From contig JADJQP010000003.1 of NCBI GenBank assembly GCA_016712665.1, forward strand, positions 186,001 to 250,000: DNA of 64,000 nt. The letters run 5' to 3'. Source of the stretch: Bacteroidota bacterium (lineage in GTDB: Bacteria; Bacteroidota; Bacteroidia; Chitinophagales; Chitinophagaceae). The notes under the pieces were generated by a model, which had not been told where the DNA came from, searched no databases, and was given only the letters and a program-made list of their open reading frames with translations. A program made the position numbers and the translations under genes. Shown here piece by piece: positions 9,980 to 20,480 of this stretch. Each line of letters starts with the position of its first letter. Positions within the stretch are counted from its first letter, which is position 1.

Positions 9980-12427
9980 TTATCTTATCAAGGTAACATC
10001 TCCCTTGAGGAATTGAGTTTTACCATTTGGATATGCTACGCGAACCAGATACTGATAAACACCCGGGTCTTGTGCAATTCCTTTATAGGTACCATCCCAT
10101 CCCTTTCTGATATCACCAGTAGAGAATATTTCATTTCCCCATCTATTAAAGATTTTAAATTCTTGCACATTAATAAATTTCCTGGCAGTAACTCTGAATA
10201 TATCATTGTTTCCATCTCCATTCGGTGAAAAGGCATTCGGTAATACTACATCTTGCTGAATTACTTTAATATGCACCGAATCTTGTTGAGGACATCCTTG
10301 TAACAAACTCACACCCGTAACGGTATAGGTAATGTCTTCATACGGTATGGCTAATGGACTATTGCTTTGAGTATAAGTCAAATAAGTGGTTGGCGTCCAA
10401 TAATAAAACGGCGCTCCAGATGCACGTAATTGCACATTATCACCTTGATAAATGGTAGTATCGTTATTATGCAAAATCAAATTAAATGGAGGATGATTTT
10501 CAATCGTAACAGATAAGGTATCTTGACAACCATGTGGATCTAAAAGAATGGCATTATAGGTAGTAGTACCAATTGCAGTGGCAATCGGATCGGGGCAGAA
10601 TTCACAACTCAACGTTTGAGCCGGATACCATTGATACAAACCATTACCACCTACAACCCATAACTGAACCGGTTGACCATTACATACCAAGGTATCTTCT
10701 TTAATACCACCTGCAGCAAAAGGCCATACCTGAACAAAGAAGGTATCAGAAGCCGTGCAACCTGCATTTGGAGAGGTTGCAGTAAAGATAATATCTTGTG
10801 AGGTGGTTCCAATAAAGGTTGGTGTATACCCATTGGTGTTAATTAAATCGACACTCGGGTTCCAATTCAAATTATAATTAAAAGGTGGCTGCACAATGGC
10901 GCTGACGTTGACCGTTAAGCCTTCGCAGACCTCCAAATCGGGCATAGGCGTTATGACCGGTATCGGATCCACAATAGCCTGGAAGCCCCGGACGACTGGC
11001 GTACATGTTGAGTAAGTGCCTGTGGCGGCATAATAATAGGTGCCAAAAGTGGCCGGTGTAATGATTGTATTGAGAATATTAGGGTTCGCCACTCCTGCGG
11101 GAGGTGTCCAATTGATGGTAAGACCGGAATCTACCAATCCATTAATCAAGATACTTCCTCCTAAACAGAATGTGGTATCCCCATTAAATAGATCAAAATC
11201 AAGAGAGTCTCTGATTTCGATGGTGATACTGTCTGCAATTAGGTTTCCGCATCCTGCGGTAATATATATTTTGATTTCTTCAGACCCTTCGGTAAGACCA
11301 TCTGCAAATGCGTACAACGGAATGGTAATTAAGGTATCATTTAAATTAGCAGAAAATACCACCTGATTAGGGAAGGTATTATAATCAATGGTATTTTGTG
11401 CAGTACCCCCAATTACGAAATTGATGGTATCAGTAGTTGGGATATTTAAAACAATTTGTCTTTTAATTTGCAACATCGCGGTATCGCAACCTTCAATAAT
11501 ATAGGGATTGGTACCTGTTAAACCGGCAACCACATTATAGGTAATAATATTTGATGAAAAGCTTTTTGCCTTGATAAATACACCAGAATCAAACACTTGA
11601 TCTGCTTTATCGGCAATGGCCAACTTGATATGATAGGTAGTACATGGCACCACTTCCGACTCTGCACGTAAAACCACTGTAAAACCTTGGTACGTAACTG
11701 TACCAGGAGCAACAGCGCCGTTACATACAAAATAAGCACAGGTATTATTGGCTGCATTAAACATACCGCAACCAGGAGTATTTCCAAAACAACAGTTAGG
11801 TGTATTGCAACATCCCGGTGTGTTGGGACAATAGATGGTACTTACACCTACCGGACAGGTAGGCGAACCGGGAACCAAAGCAATATTCTTTGCGCCATTG
11901 GCATAGGGCCCTGCAATACCGGGACCGCTCAAAAAGAATCCAAATACATCATTAAAGGTAGTACAGGTATAGCTCAAATACTCTTCCGAACCAAACACAT
12001 AATCAAATTTCACAGAGTCTCCAGTAGTAACGAAATCAAACTCTAATATACATTTATCGTATGTCGCTCCGCCGATTAACGTTGTTAAATCAGGATCGCC
12101 ACCATTACCAGTAACGCCTGAGGCAAAGTTTGCTACCGGTCCATTGCCACCGATTAAGCCCGGCCCTGATGCTGCCTTACCGGTTGTAAGGATAATACCA
12201 CTATCCAAACCTAAATTAGAATTGGTAGCGGTAAATAAGCCACTCGCATAGTTTGGACTGCCTGCAGGAGCCGCCCCACAATTAAGGGTGGGATTGGAAA
12301 TGGTTACTCCCGTTCCAACTAATGTCTGTGCCAAGGTGGCAGCCACATTATTACTTACAATATTAACCTGAGCTAATACTGACAAATGAATACATAAGAA
12401 TGCGCTAAAAAATAAAATTTTCTTCAT
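9980..12427 (-). CDS. Choice-of-anchor L protein with gliding-motility type B C-terminal domain
   Basis: An 815-residue secreted protein. The start is ATG 12427 (MKKILFFSAFLCIHLSVLAQ signal peptide); an upstream in-frame start at 12502 would add 25 implausible residues before it. Residues 20-330 form a choice-of-anchor L domain, with the motif FDYVFGSEEYLSY and many cysteines (TPGCCNTPNCCFGNTPGC). Calx-beta-like and PKD/Ig-like segments follow. The last 90 residues (LPNAFSPNGDGNNDIFRVTA ... YPNGKTQFLKGDVTLIR) are the CHU_C gliding-motility-associated domain, the type B T9SS export signal. It diverges from gldF and is followed by a strong terminator. Likely a surface-exposed or secreted adhesin. 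Confidence 0.88.
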   Translation of the reverse strand: MKKILFFSAFLCIHLSVLAQVNIVSNNVAATLAQTLVGTGVTISNPTLNCGAAPAGSPNYASGLFTATNSNLGLDSGIILTTGKAASGPGLIGGNGPVANFASGVTGNGGDPDLTTLIGGATYDKCILEFDFVTTGDSVKFDYVFGSEEYLSYTCTTFNDVFGFFLSGPGIAGPYANGAKNIALVPGSPTCPVGVSTIYCPNTPGCCNTPNCCFGNTPGCGMFNAANNTCAYFVCNGAVAPGTVTYQGFTVVLRAESEVVPCTTYHIKLAIADKADQVFDSGVFIKAKSFSSNIITYNVVAGLTGTNPYIIEGCDTAMLQIKRQIVLNIPTTDTINFVIGGTAQNTIDYNTFPNQVVFSANLNDTLITIPLYAFADGLTEGSEEIKIYITAGCGNLIADSITIEIRDSLDFDLFNGDTTFCLGGSILINGLVDSGLTINWTPPAGVANPNILNTIITPATFGTYYYAATGTYSTCTPVVRGFQAIVDPIPVITPMPDLEVCEGLTVNVSAIVQPPFNYNLNWNPSVDLINTNGYTPTFIGTTSQDIIFTATSPNAGCTASDTFFVQVWPFAAGGIKEDTLVCNGQPVQLWVVGGNGLYQWYPAQTLSCEFCPDPIATAIGTTTYNAILLDPHGCQDTLSVTIENHPPFNLILHNNDTTIYQGDNVQLRASGAPFYYWTPTTYLTYTQSNSPLAIPYEDITYTVTGVSLLQGCPQQDSVHIKVIQQDVVLPNAFSPNGDGNNDIFRVTARKFINVQEFKIFNRWGNEIFSTGDIRKGWDGTYKGIAQDPGVYQYLVRVAYPNGKTQFLKGDVTLIR

Positions 12428-12529
12428 AGAAATTACAGCCTTTTTTTGGTAAGACGCCCTAAAAATAATAAAAGTTTGGTAAAATATATACAATTTTAAC
12501 AAATAGAATCAATAATGTGAATAAATGGC

Positions 12530-12537
12530 TATTTTTG
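12530..12537 (+). promoter_or_regulatory. -7 promoter box for gldFG
   Basis: TATTTTTG fits TAnnTTTG and lies 21 bases before the chosen gldF start. No convincing -33 element was found. The spacing resembles that of several other genes in the window (16-19 bases). Confidence 0.4.
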
Positions 12538-12558
12538 CGCCCTCACGATAAAAAAGCG

Positions 12559-13290
12559 ATGCTAAGCATATATTTTAAAGAAATCCACTCCTTTTTCAGC
12601 TCCTTAATCGGCTATTTGGCCATTTTAATGTTTATTATCATTGCCGGCTTTTTTTTATGGATTGCGCCCGATAGTAATATTCTGGAAGAAGGATATGCCA
12701 ATTTGGATAAATTCTTTTTGTTAGCTCCCTGGATTTTGATGTTTTTAATACCGGCTTTAACCATGCGTTCTTTTGCCGATGAATTCAAAACAGGAACCAT
12801 TGAAATTTTATCCACCTTACCACTCAGTGAAAGTAATATTGTATTGGGGAAGTTTTTTGCCTCCTTCACCTTGGTATTCATTTCCCTGATTCCAACCCTA
12901 TTGTATGTGTTTACCATTTCAACCCTTTCTACCACTAAAGGAAATATCGACACCGGGGGCATCATCGGTTCTTATATTGGATTATCTTTTTTAAATGCGG
13001 CTTTTACGGCAATAGGACTCTTTTGCTCCTCTATCACCAATAATCAAGTGATCGCCTTCCTCTTCTCGATTTTTTTGAATTTTGTACTCTTTTCTGGCTT
13101 CGAAACCTTGAGTAAAATACCTTTCTTAAGTAATGGCCTTGATTATTTGGTAAGCCAAATGGGTATGCAGTTTCATTATAGCTCAATCAGCAGAGGAGCT
13201 TTAGATAGCAGAGATATTGTTTATTTCATCAGCATAGTAGCCCTATTTATTTTGGCAACACGAATTTCACTAGAAAAAAGAAAATGGTAG
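12559..13290 (+). CDS. gldF: Gliding motility ABC transporter permease GldF
   Basis: A 243-residue inner-membrane permease of the GldA-GldF-GldG ABC complex, which is needed for gliding in Flavobacterium-type bacteria. I choose ATG 12559 (MLSIYFKEIHSFFSSLIGYL), which matches the usual amino terminus of the family; a GTG at 12517 would add 14 residues containing no recognised feature and would overlap the -7 box. Six hydrophobic segments are visible, and the motif RSFADEFKTGTIEILSTLPL is typical of ABC-2 type permeases. The stop lies six bases before gldG, so the two are co-transcribed. The ATPase gldA is not in this window. Confidence 0.93.
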   Translation: MLSIYFKEIHSFFSSLIGYLAILMFIIIAGFFLWIAPDSNILEEGYANLDKFFLLAPWILMFLIPALTMRSFADEFKTGTIEILSTLPLSESNIVLGKFFASFTLVFISLIPTLLYVFTISTLSTTKGNIDTGGIIGSYIGLSFLNAAFTAIGLFCSSITNNQVIAFLFSIFLNFVLFSGFETLSKIPFLSNGLDYLVSQMGMQFHYSSISRGALDSRDIVYFISIVALFILATRISLEKRKW

Positions 13291-13296
13291 CATAGA

Positions 13297-15021
13297 ATGG
13301 CAGTACAGCAAAAAAACAAAAGCAAAAGCATTACTCGATTTATCATCATAGCTGCAATTTTATTATTGCTGAATATTATCAGTTCGCGTTTACATGTAAA
13401 GGTGGACGCTACAGCCGAAAAGCGTTTTTCTTTAAGCGAACCTACCAAAAAACTATTGAAAGGTCTCAAAGAAACCGTGGTTATTGAAGTATATCTAAAG
13501 GGTTCCTTTCCGGCAGGCTTTAAAAAGTTAAGTGAAAGTACCCGCGATTTGTTGCAGCAATTTAAAGAGGTTGGCAATGGTCGGGTAAAATTTAGCTTCA
13601 TCAATCCTTTGGAAGGTAAAAGCGAGAAAGAAAAGAGAGACGTTTTTACCAATTTGGCTGAAAAGGGCATTAATCCGGTAAACCTAAAGGTACAAGCTGA
13701 TGAAGACGAAGGCTACACCGAAAAAATTATTTTTCCGGCGGCCAAGATTGCCTATAACCAAAAAGAAACGGCCATCAATTTGTTGGAAAGTCATTTGAGT
13801 ATGACTCCGCAAGAAAAATTAAACAACTCAGAGGCGATGTTGGAATACAAATTTGCTTCTGCCATCAAATTTTTGATGGAACCCGATCGCAAGAAGGTAG
13901 CGTATTTGGTAGGACATGGCGAAGAGTTGGGTATGAATACGTATGATATGCTAAGCAATCTCGAAAAGTACTATGATGTAGATACTCTCGACCTTACACA
14001 AAATATTGATATTGGCCGATTTTATACAGCAGCTATTATATGCAAACCATCGATGCCTTTTGACGAAAAAAACAAATTCAAAATTGACCAATATATTATG
14101 CAAGGCGGAAAAATGCTTATGTGTATGGATATTTTGAATTTCAATATGGATTCTCTCCGATATACGGATGCATCTCTTGCGATGGATTATGGGCTGAATA
14201 TGGAAGACCTGCTTTTTAATTATGGCGTCCGCATCAATCCCGATTTTATTGAAGATTACCAGCAGGCCAATCCGATACCGGTCACAGTGGGTATGATGGG
14301 TAATCAACCGGATATTCAATTATTGCCTTGGTCCGATTTTCCCTTTAGCCTTTCTACCTCAAAACATCCCATTGTAAACAATCTGGACGCAGTGATTTTT
14401 ATGTATGCAAATAGCGTCGATACCATTGCCAATCCCGAAATCCATAAGACGATCTTACTGACTTCCTCTAACAGAAGTCGCCGTATGCCTTCCCCCGTTC
14501 GGATCAGTTTATCGAACCTAAAGTTTAAACCGCAGGCTGAAATGTTTAAGGAAAAAAATATTCCATTAGCCGTATTGTTAGAAGGGAAGTTTAAATCGAT
14601 TTATGCAAACAGAATCGATGATAACTTTATTAAAGTGTATAAAGACTCTCTAAAAAAACCATACAGTACGGTTTGTGATAAAGACAATAAAATAATTGTA
14701 GTGGGTGATGGTGATGTATTTTTAAATGATTACAATACCTCAAGAGGCCCACTGGAATGCGGATTTTATAAATTTACCGAGCAACGATTTGCGAATAAAA
14801 CGTTTATTCTCAATTGCATGGAATATCTTACAGATGACTACGGATTGTTGGAAGCACGAAATAAGAATCTAACCTTGCGTTTGCTTGATACAGCAAAAGT
14901 GAAGCAACAAAAATTGCAATGGCAATTGCTCAATATAGCCCTGCCTGCATTTTTACTAATGGTTTTTGGATCGGCGTATTTCTTTTTTAGAAGAAAAAAA
15001 TACGAAGGAAAAGTCGATTAA
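13297..15021 (+). CDS. gldG: Gliding motility ABC transporter auxiliary protein GldG
   Basis: A 574-residue protein with one transmembrane segment near the amino end (RFIIIAAILLLLNIISS, about 12-30), a large extracytoplasmic ABC_transp_aux-type domain (residues 40-520), and a second transmembrane helix just before a charged tail (ALPAFLLMVFGSAYFFF). Length and layout fit GldG. Recognisable elements include the VDATAEKRFSLSEPTKKLLK opening and the YLVGHGEE motif near residue 205. It works with GldF as the ABC partner of the gliding machinery. It follows gldF after six bases and is intact. Confidence 0.93.
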   Translation: MAVQQKNKSKSITRFIIIAAILLLLNIISSRLHVKVDATAEKRFSLSEPTKKLLKGLKETVVIEVYLKGSFPAGFKKLSESTRDLLQQFKEVGNGRVKFSFINPLEGKSEKEKRDVFTNLAEKGINPVNLKVQADEDEGYTEKIIFPAAKIAYNQKETAINLLESHLSMTPQEKLNNSEAMLEYKFASAIKFLMEPDRKKVAYLVGHGEELGMNTYDMLSNLEKYYDVDTLDLTQNIDIGRFYTAAIICKPSMPFDEKNKFKIDQYIMQGGKMLMCMDILNFNMDSLRYTDASLAMDYGLNMEDLLFNYGVRINPDFIEDYQQANPIPVTVGMMGNQPDIQLLPWSDFPFSLSTSKHPIVNNLDAVIFMYANSVDTIANPEIHKTILLTSSNRSRRMPSPVRISLSNLKFKPQAEMFKEKNIPLAVLLEGKFKSIYANRIDDNFIKVYKDSLKKPYSTVCDKDNKIIVVGDGDVFLNDYNTSRGPLECGFYKFTEQRFANKTFILNCMEYLTDDYGLLEARNKNLTLRLLDTAKVKQQKLQWQLLNIALPAFLLMVFGSAYFFFRRKKYEGKVD

Positions 15022-15083
15022 AAATGATCGCTTTTTATTTTAAGTCTCTCATTGTATCTTCATCATTTACAAATACTACTATC

Positions 15084-18000
15084 ATGAAAAAAATATACGT
15101 TCTTTGTTTTTGCCTCATTTCAATAATGACCGTAGCACAGGATAAAAATAAATGGGATGTCAATAACCCTGACTTGCCCCTAAAGAATTTTTCGTTTACC
15201 TGTCAAGAAGGAACTTGGATGAATCTGGATGTATCGCCTGACGGACAGCAACTTATTTTTGATATGCTAGGCGACATTTACACCATGCCCATTGAGGGTG
15301 GAGCCGCTAAGGTGTTGCGAAGTGGCCTCGCCATGGAAGTACAACCACGTTTTAGTCTCGATGGTACTAAGATACTGTTTACGTCAGATGCCGGAGGTGG
15401 CGATAATATTTGGGTAATGGATGCGGACGGTAAAAATGCCAAACAAATCACCAAGGAAAATTTTCGCTTACTAAATAATTCGGCATGGTGCCCTGATGGA
15501 AATTATTTTATTGCACGGAAGCATTTCACTTCCACCCGTTCATTGGGTGCCGGCGAACTTTGGATGTATCATATTTCAGGAGGGGATGGCATTCAATTAA
15601 CCGCTCGAAAAAATGATCAACAAGATTTAAATGAGCCTTCTTGTTCGGCCGATGGACAATATATTTATTATAGTGAGGATATGTACCCGGGTGGATATTT
15701 CCAATACAATAAAGACCCGAATAATCAGATCTTTGTCATTAAAAGATATGATCGAAAGAAAGGCAGTACTGAACAAGTAACCGGCGGACCCGGCGGTGCT
15801 TTTCGACCACAAATTTCACACGATGGCAAAACACTGGCCTTTATTAAGCGAATCCGAACCAAAACGGTATTATACTTGCGAAACTTGGAAACCGGTGAAG
15901 AGTGGCCTATTTACGACCACCTAAGCAAAGATCAGCAAGAGGCCTGGACTACCTTTGGGGTATATACCGGTTTTGCCTGGATGCCAAATGATGCCGAAAT
16001 CGTTATTTGGAGTGAAGGCAAAATTATTAAAGTGGATGCAACACAATTTAACGTAAAAAAAGAAATCCCTTTCAACTGCCAGGTCAATACACAAATTGCC
16101 GATGCCATCCGTTTCAAACAAAATATCAATCCTGAACATTTTACAGCACAGGTCATTCGACAAGCACGCACCTCGCCAAACGGAAAGTGGTTGGTTTTTA
16201 ATGCCGTTGGATATTTATGGAAAAAAGAGCTTCCCAACGGTACCCCACAACGAATTACAGAACAAACGGATTTTGAATTTGACCCATCCTTTTCCCCTGA
16301 TGGCAATACCCTGGTATTTACCACCTGGAATGATAGCAGCATGGGAAGTATTCACAAAATCGACTTCTTTACGTCGAAGGTTTCACAAAAACTAACGAAA
16401 TTAAAATCCATTTACCGAACACCCTCTTTTTCCACTGATGGAAAAAAAATCGTGTATATGAAAGAAGACGGCAATACCACATTAGGAATTTCTCATACGG
16501 TAAAATCGGGAATCTATTACATGGATGCGGATGGCAGCAATAATTCCTTTGTGAGTGACAAGGGCGACAAACCTGTTTTCAGCCACGATAGCAAAAAAAT
16601 ATATTACCAAAACGGCGATGGAATGAATAGTAGCTTCAATAGCTGCAACCTAGATGGCAATGAAGAGCAAGTTCTTTTCAAAAGCACTTATGGAAGTCAA
16701 TTCAGCATTTCGCCTAACGGGCAGTGGGTAGCCTTTGTAGATTTGCATAAGGTATTTGTAGCACCCTTCCCTGCTATTGGCAAAGCCATCGACTTATCGG
16801 CAGGCACCACAGCTATTCCGGTAAAACAAGTAGCGAAGGATGCCGGTATCAATTTGCATTGGAGTAGTGATACTAAATTTTTGCATTATACACTGGGCGA
16901 AAAATATTATTCGATATCATTAGATGAACGCTATAACCAGGATAAAAACAATACGGACTCTGTCTTCTTTGCCAATCAAAGTTATGTACCTATTAACTTA
17001 TCGATTCAATCTGAAAAACCGAGTGGTCGTTATGCCTTAACCCACGCACGAGTACTTACTATGGAAGGCGATGACGTGATGGAAGATGCTACTATTGTGG
17101 TTGAAGACAATATCATCAAAAACATCGGTAGTAGTTCAGAAACCGATATCTCAAATACTAAAGAAATTAACTGTGCGGGTAAAACGATTATGCCCGGGTT
17201 TATTGATGCGCATGCACATGCCGGCCATTTCAGAGAAGGAATTACGCCGCAGAAACATTGGCCCTATTATGCCAATCTTGCCTATGGTGTTACAACCATG
17301 CACGACCCTTCGGCAAATAGTGAATTGGTTTTTGCCCAAAGTGAATTGATTAAAAGCGGTGCTATGATTGGTCCGCGGGTGTTTTCAACCGGTACCATTT
17401 TATATGGAGCGGATGGAAATTTCAAGGCCGTGATCAATAACTTAGAGGATGCCCGTTCTGCCATCAGACGAACCAATGCATTTGGTGCTTTTAGTGTAAA
17501 AAGTTATAATCAACCCCGTCGCGAGCAAAATCAAATGGTAATAAAAGCCGCACGCGAATTAAAAACGGAAGTAGTACCTGAAGGGGGATCCTTCTTTTAT
17601 CACAATTTAGGAATGATATTGGATGGTCATACCACTATTGAACATAATTTACCAATTGCTACCTTGTATGATGACGTGATTCAACTTTGGAAACATTCTA
17701 AAACAACCATAACCCCTACCCTTATTGTTTGCTATGGAGCTCCCAATGGCGAATATTATTGGTATCAGCATACGGAAGTATGGAAAAAAGAACGCTTGCT
17801 TCGCTTTACTCCCCGTGCCATCATCGATACAAGAAGTCGGTTTAGAACCATGATACCTGAAGAGGAATATGAAAATGGACATATACAAGTTTCCAAAAGT
17901 TTGAAGAAGTTAAACGATGCCGGTGTATTGGTAAATATGGGGGCCCATGGCCAAATACAAGGAATAGGCGCGCATTGGGAAATCTGGATGATGAAACAAG

Positions 18001-18323
18001 GTGGCATGACCACTATGGAAGCCCTTAAAACGGCCACCATCAATCCTGCAATCAGCCTTGGTTTAGACCGAAACATCGGATCCATAAAGGTGGGCAAGTT
18101 GGCAGATATGTTGATATTAGACAAAAACCCATTAGAGGATATTTACAATACCGAATCCATCCGATATACCATCATAAATGGCCGACTTTATGATGCCGAA
18201 ACTATGAACGAAGAAGGCCTTTACAAAAAGCCACGTAGTAAATTCTTTTGGGAATTGAATAAATTTTCAGAAGCATTTCCGTATCATGAAGGCGGTATCG
18301 GTCAGCATCATATTGATGATTAA
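15084..18323 (+). CDS. Secreted propeller plus amidohydrolase protein
   Basis: A 1,079-residue periplasmic or secreted protein. ATG 15084 gives signal peptide MKKIYVLCFCLISIMTVAQ; the in-frame start at 15024 would put 20 residues before it. Residues 25-640 hold TolB/PD40-like blades (LDVSPDGQQLIFD, RFSLDGTKILFTSDAGG, SFSPDGNTLVFTTW). Residues 660-1060 form an amidohydrolase domain of the imidazolonepropionase-like group: the metal motif DAHAHAGH near residue 715, then a conserved lysine region (FSVKSYNQPRREQ), DGHTTIEHN, and GAHGQIQGIGAHWEIW, closing with KVGKLADMLILDKNP. The family is common in Bacteroidota and is usually linked to peptide or cyclic-amide hydrolysis; substrate unknown. It starts 63 bases after gldG. 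Confidence 0.85.
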   Translation: MKKIYVLCFCLISIMTVAQDKNKWDVNNPDLPLKNFSFTCQEGTWMNLDVSPDGQQLIFDMLGDIYTMPIEGGAAKVLRSGLAMEVQPRFSLDGTKILFTSDAGGGDNIWVMDADGKNAKQITKENFRLLNNSAWCPDGNYFIARKHFTSTRSLGAGELWMYHISGGDGIQLTARKNDQQDLNEPSCSADGQYIYYSEDMYPGGYFQYNKDPNNQIFVIKRYDRKKGSTEQVTGGPGGAFRPQISHDGKTLAFIKRIRTKTVLYLRNLETGEEWPIYDHLSKDQQEAWTTFGVYTGFAWMPNDAEIVIWSEGKIIKVDATQFNVKKEIPFNCQVNTQIADAIRFKQNINPEHFTAQVIRQARTSPNGKWLVFNAVGYLWKKELPNGTPQRITEQTDFEFDPSFSPDGNTLVFTTWNDSSMGSIHKIDFFTSKVSQKLTKLKSIYRTPSFSTDGKKIVYMKEDGNTTLGISHTVKSGIYYMDADGSNNSFVSDKGDKPVFSHDSKKIYYQNGDGMNSSFNSCNLDGNEEQVLFKSTYGSQFSISPNGQWVAFVDLHKVFVAPFPAIGKAIDLSAGTTAIPVKQVAKDAGINLHWSSDTKFLHYTLGEKYYSISLDERYNQDKNNTDSVFFANQSYVPINLSIQSEKPSGRYALTHARVLTMEGDDVMEDATIVVEDNIIKNIGSSSETDISNTKEINCAGKTIMPGFIDAHAHAGHFREGITPQKHWPYYANLAYGVTTMHDPSANSELVFAQSELIKSGAMIGPRVFSTGTILYGADGNFKAVINNLEDARSAIRRTNAFGAFSVKSYNQPRREQNQMVIKAARELKTEVVPEGGSFFYHNLGMILDGHTTIEHNLPIATLYDDVIQLWKHSKTTITPTLIVCYGAPNGEYYWYQHTEVWKKERLLRFTPRAIIDTRSRFRTMIPEEEYENGHIQVSKSLKKLNDAGVLVNMGAHGQIQGIGAHWEIWMMKQGGMTTMEALKTATINPAISLGLDRNIGSIKVGKLADMLILDKNPLEDIYNTESIRYTIINGRLYDAETMNEEGLYKKPRSKFFWELNKFSEAFPYHEGGIGQHHIDD

Positions 18324-18408
18324 CGAATGGCAACCTGAAGAAATCGGCAATCAAAAAAGCTTGCTTATTGATTCTGAATTTGAATCAAAATCCCCTTCAT
18401 AATTTTCA

Positions 18409-18416
18409 TACATTTG
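18409..18416 (+). promoter_or_regulatory. -7 promoter box for the M42 peptidase gene
   Basis: TACATTTG is a full match to TAnnTTTG and lies 19 bases before ATG 18436. The only TTTG upstream (18379-18382) is too far (26 bases), so only the -7 half is supported. Confidence 0.5.
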
Positions 18417-18435
18417 CGCATTAATAAGACATATC

Positions 18436-19541
18436 ATGGCTAAAGCAAAAACAACCAAAAGCAAAAAGAATTTCTTTACTGAAAATTCGATGAATTTCAT
18501 TCGAACCTATTTGAATAATTCTTCACCAACCGGGTATGAAAGCAGTGGTCAAAAAATTTGGCTCGACTATTTGAAACCTTATATCGATTCGCATATTGTA
18601 GATCATTACGGAACGGTGGTGGGAGTCATCAACCCGGACGCCCCCTATAAGGTTGTGATTGAAGCCCATGCCGATGAAATCAGTTGGTATGTAAAATATA
18701 TTACTTCCGATGGCTTTATTCATGTATGCCGAAACGGCGGAAGCGATCATCAAATTGCCCCATCAAAGCGCGTGAATATTTATACCAAAAAGGAATTGTA
18801 AGAGGGGTATTTGGATGGCCTGCCATTCATGTGCGTACTCCACAAAATGAGAAGAAACCGGAAATTGAAACCATTTGGATTGATGTCAATTGCAAAAACA
18901 AGAAAGAGGTAGAAGAGTTGGGCATACATGTAGGTTGTGTTTGTACCTTTACTGAAGGATTTGAAGAGGGCAATAATGGCTATTGGATTGGTCGTGCTTT
19001 CGACAATAGAATGGGCGGTGTGATTATTGCGGAGGTTGCGAGATTACTGCATACCAACAAAAAGAAATTACCTTTTGGATTGTATATCGTAAATGCAGTG
19101 CAGGAAGAAGTTGGCTTAAACGGTGCTACCATGATTACCCAATCTTTAAAACCCAATGTGGCTATTTGCACGGATGTTACCCACGACACTACTACACCCA
19201 TGATGAGCAAAGCAGCACAGGGGGAAGCTACCTGTGGTCTTGGCCCTGTGCTATCGTATGCACCGGCTGTTCATCATCATTTGTTGGATATTATTTTAGA
19301 AACGGCCAAAAAACATAAAATCCCTCATCAATTACAAGCAGCTTCTCGTTTTACAGGTACCGATACAGATGCATTTGCCTTCAGCAATGGAGGAGTTCCA
19401 AGTGCGCTAATCTCTTTACCGCTTCGTTACATGCACACCACGGTTGAAACCATCCATAAAGATGATGTGGAACATTGTATTCAATTGATGTATGAAGTCT
19501 TGTTGAAGTTGACACCTAAAACCAATTACAAATATTTGTAA
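18436..19541 (+). CDS. M42 family metallopeptidase (one frameshift)
   Basis: About 368 residues once repaired. M42 enzymes are dinuclear-metal aminopeptidases that form tetrahedral cytosolic complexes and trim peptides. Visible elements: VVIEAHADEISWYV (metal-binding His and Asp), GRAFDNRMGGVIIAE (bridging Asp), NAVQEEVGLNGA (catalytic and metal Glu), CTDVTHDTT (metal Asp), and the final ALISLPLRYMHTTVETIH (metal His). The frame breaks near 18793, where a five-A run reads KKEL-stop instead of KKGIVRG; one extra A restores continuous coding. The 1,106-base length is one short of a multiple of three. No signal peptide, so cytosolic. Confidence 0.9.
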
Positions 19542-19569
19542 CTTGAAGGGCAACTAAAGGGAAGCAGCA

Positions 19570-20415
19570 TTATTGCTTTTTTGCTGAGATAATATAGTAG
19601 TTCCAAAGGTTTTGTTTCAGTGCTCGATACTGGGTAATTCCGGCCATGGTATGATGTTTTCCAAAGTGAGTAGCCTTTCTGTTGTAAAGTCCATACAAAA
19701 CGGAAGGTATGGTTCCCAGAATCGAATAAAAATAAATCAACCAGGATGATTTGCGTATCTGTGGGGTTTTAAGCGTTTTGTTTATAGAAGTAAAACCCAC
19801 CTTTGCAGCCTTGTTGCAAAACGCCGATACCGTATCAATATCTTTAATAGCCCACGCATGCAACCATTTGTGCAATAGTGAACGTTGTGGCTCATTCAGA
19901 TTTTCTTCTTTGAAATAATCAATCACCAACAAGGTGCCACCGGGTTTTAAAAGACGATAGGCCTCACGTAAAAAATCTTCCTTTTCGGCGGCATGACATA
20001 TACTTTCCAATCCATAGACAAGGTCAAACGATTGATCTTCGAAGGTGGTGGCGCAATAATTCATTAAATAAAAGCGGCATTTTGTCTCCACACCCTGAGC
20101 CATTGCATTCTGTTCGGCATCCTTTCGTTGTTGTTCGTTTAGGGTAATACCTACCGTATTGCATTGTACTTCATTCGCGATATACGTACTTGCTCCTCCT
20201 ACGCCACAACCCGCATCCAGTACCGTATTCTCTATGGTGATACCGGACATCGCTATGATGGTATTGTTGATATTGGTAAAAGCTTCTGTCAAACTTTTGG
20301 TACCGGGTTCCCAAAAACCATAATTAAGCGATTTCCCTTCACTGATTTTCCAAAAGCGATTGTAGTGCACTCTGGTATGCTGATAATAATCTGAAATATC
20401 TTTTTCTGAAAACAT
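19570..20415 (-). CDS. Class I SAM-dependent methyltransferase
   Basis: A 281-residue methyltransferase with the SAM-binding motif VLDAGCGVGGASTYIA (near residue 68), an acidic second strand (VGITLNEQQ) and the post-motif block LREAYRLLKPGGTLLVIDYF. It resembles the small-molecule C/N-methyltransferases grouped with tocopherol, sarcosine or CFA-type enzymes. The substrate cannot be read from sequence. I choose ATG 20415 (MFSEKDISDYYQHTRVHYNR); an in-frame TTG at 20469 would add 18 residues. A hydrophobic patch near the C-terminus (LIYFYSILGTIPSVLYGLY) suggests membrane contact. It follows rpe, 65 bases away, on the same strand. Confidence 0.8.
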   Translation of the reverse strand: MFSEKDISDYYQHTRVHYNRFWKISEGKSLNYGFWEPGTKSLTEAFTNINNTIIAMSGITIENTVLDAGCGVGGASTYIANEVQCNTVGITLNEQQRKDAEQNAMAQGVETKCRFYLMNYCATTFEDQSFDLVYGLESICHAAEKEDFLREAYRLLKPGGTLLVIDYFKEENLNEPQRSLLHKWLHAWAIKDIDTVSAFCNKAAKVGFTSINKTLKTPQIRKSSWLIYFYSILGTIPSVLYGLYNRKATHFGKHHTMAGITQYRALKQNLWNYYIISAKKQ

Positions 20416-20480
20416 GATTTTTCGAGGTAATAAATTCGTGTTGGAAAATCCTTTTGACTCTATTGACAAACGAATGCGTC

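Noticed and set aside
12517..12558. Upstream GTG start for gldF
   Set aside because: It would overlap the -7 box and add residues not seen in GldF proteins.
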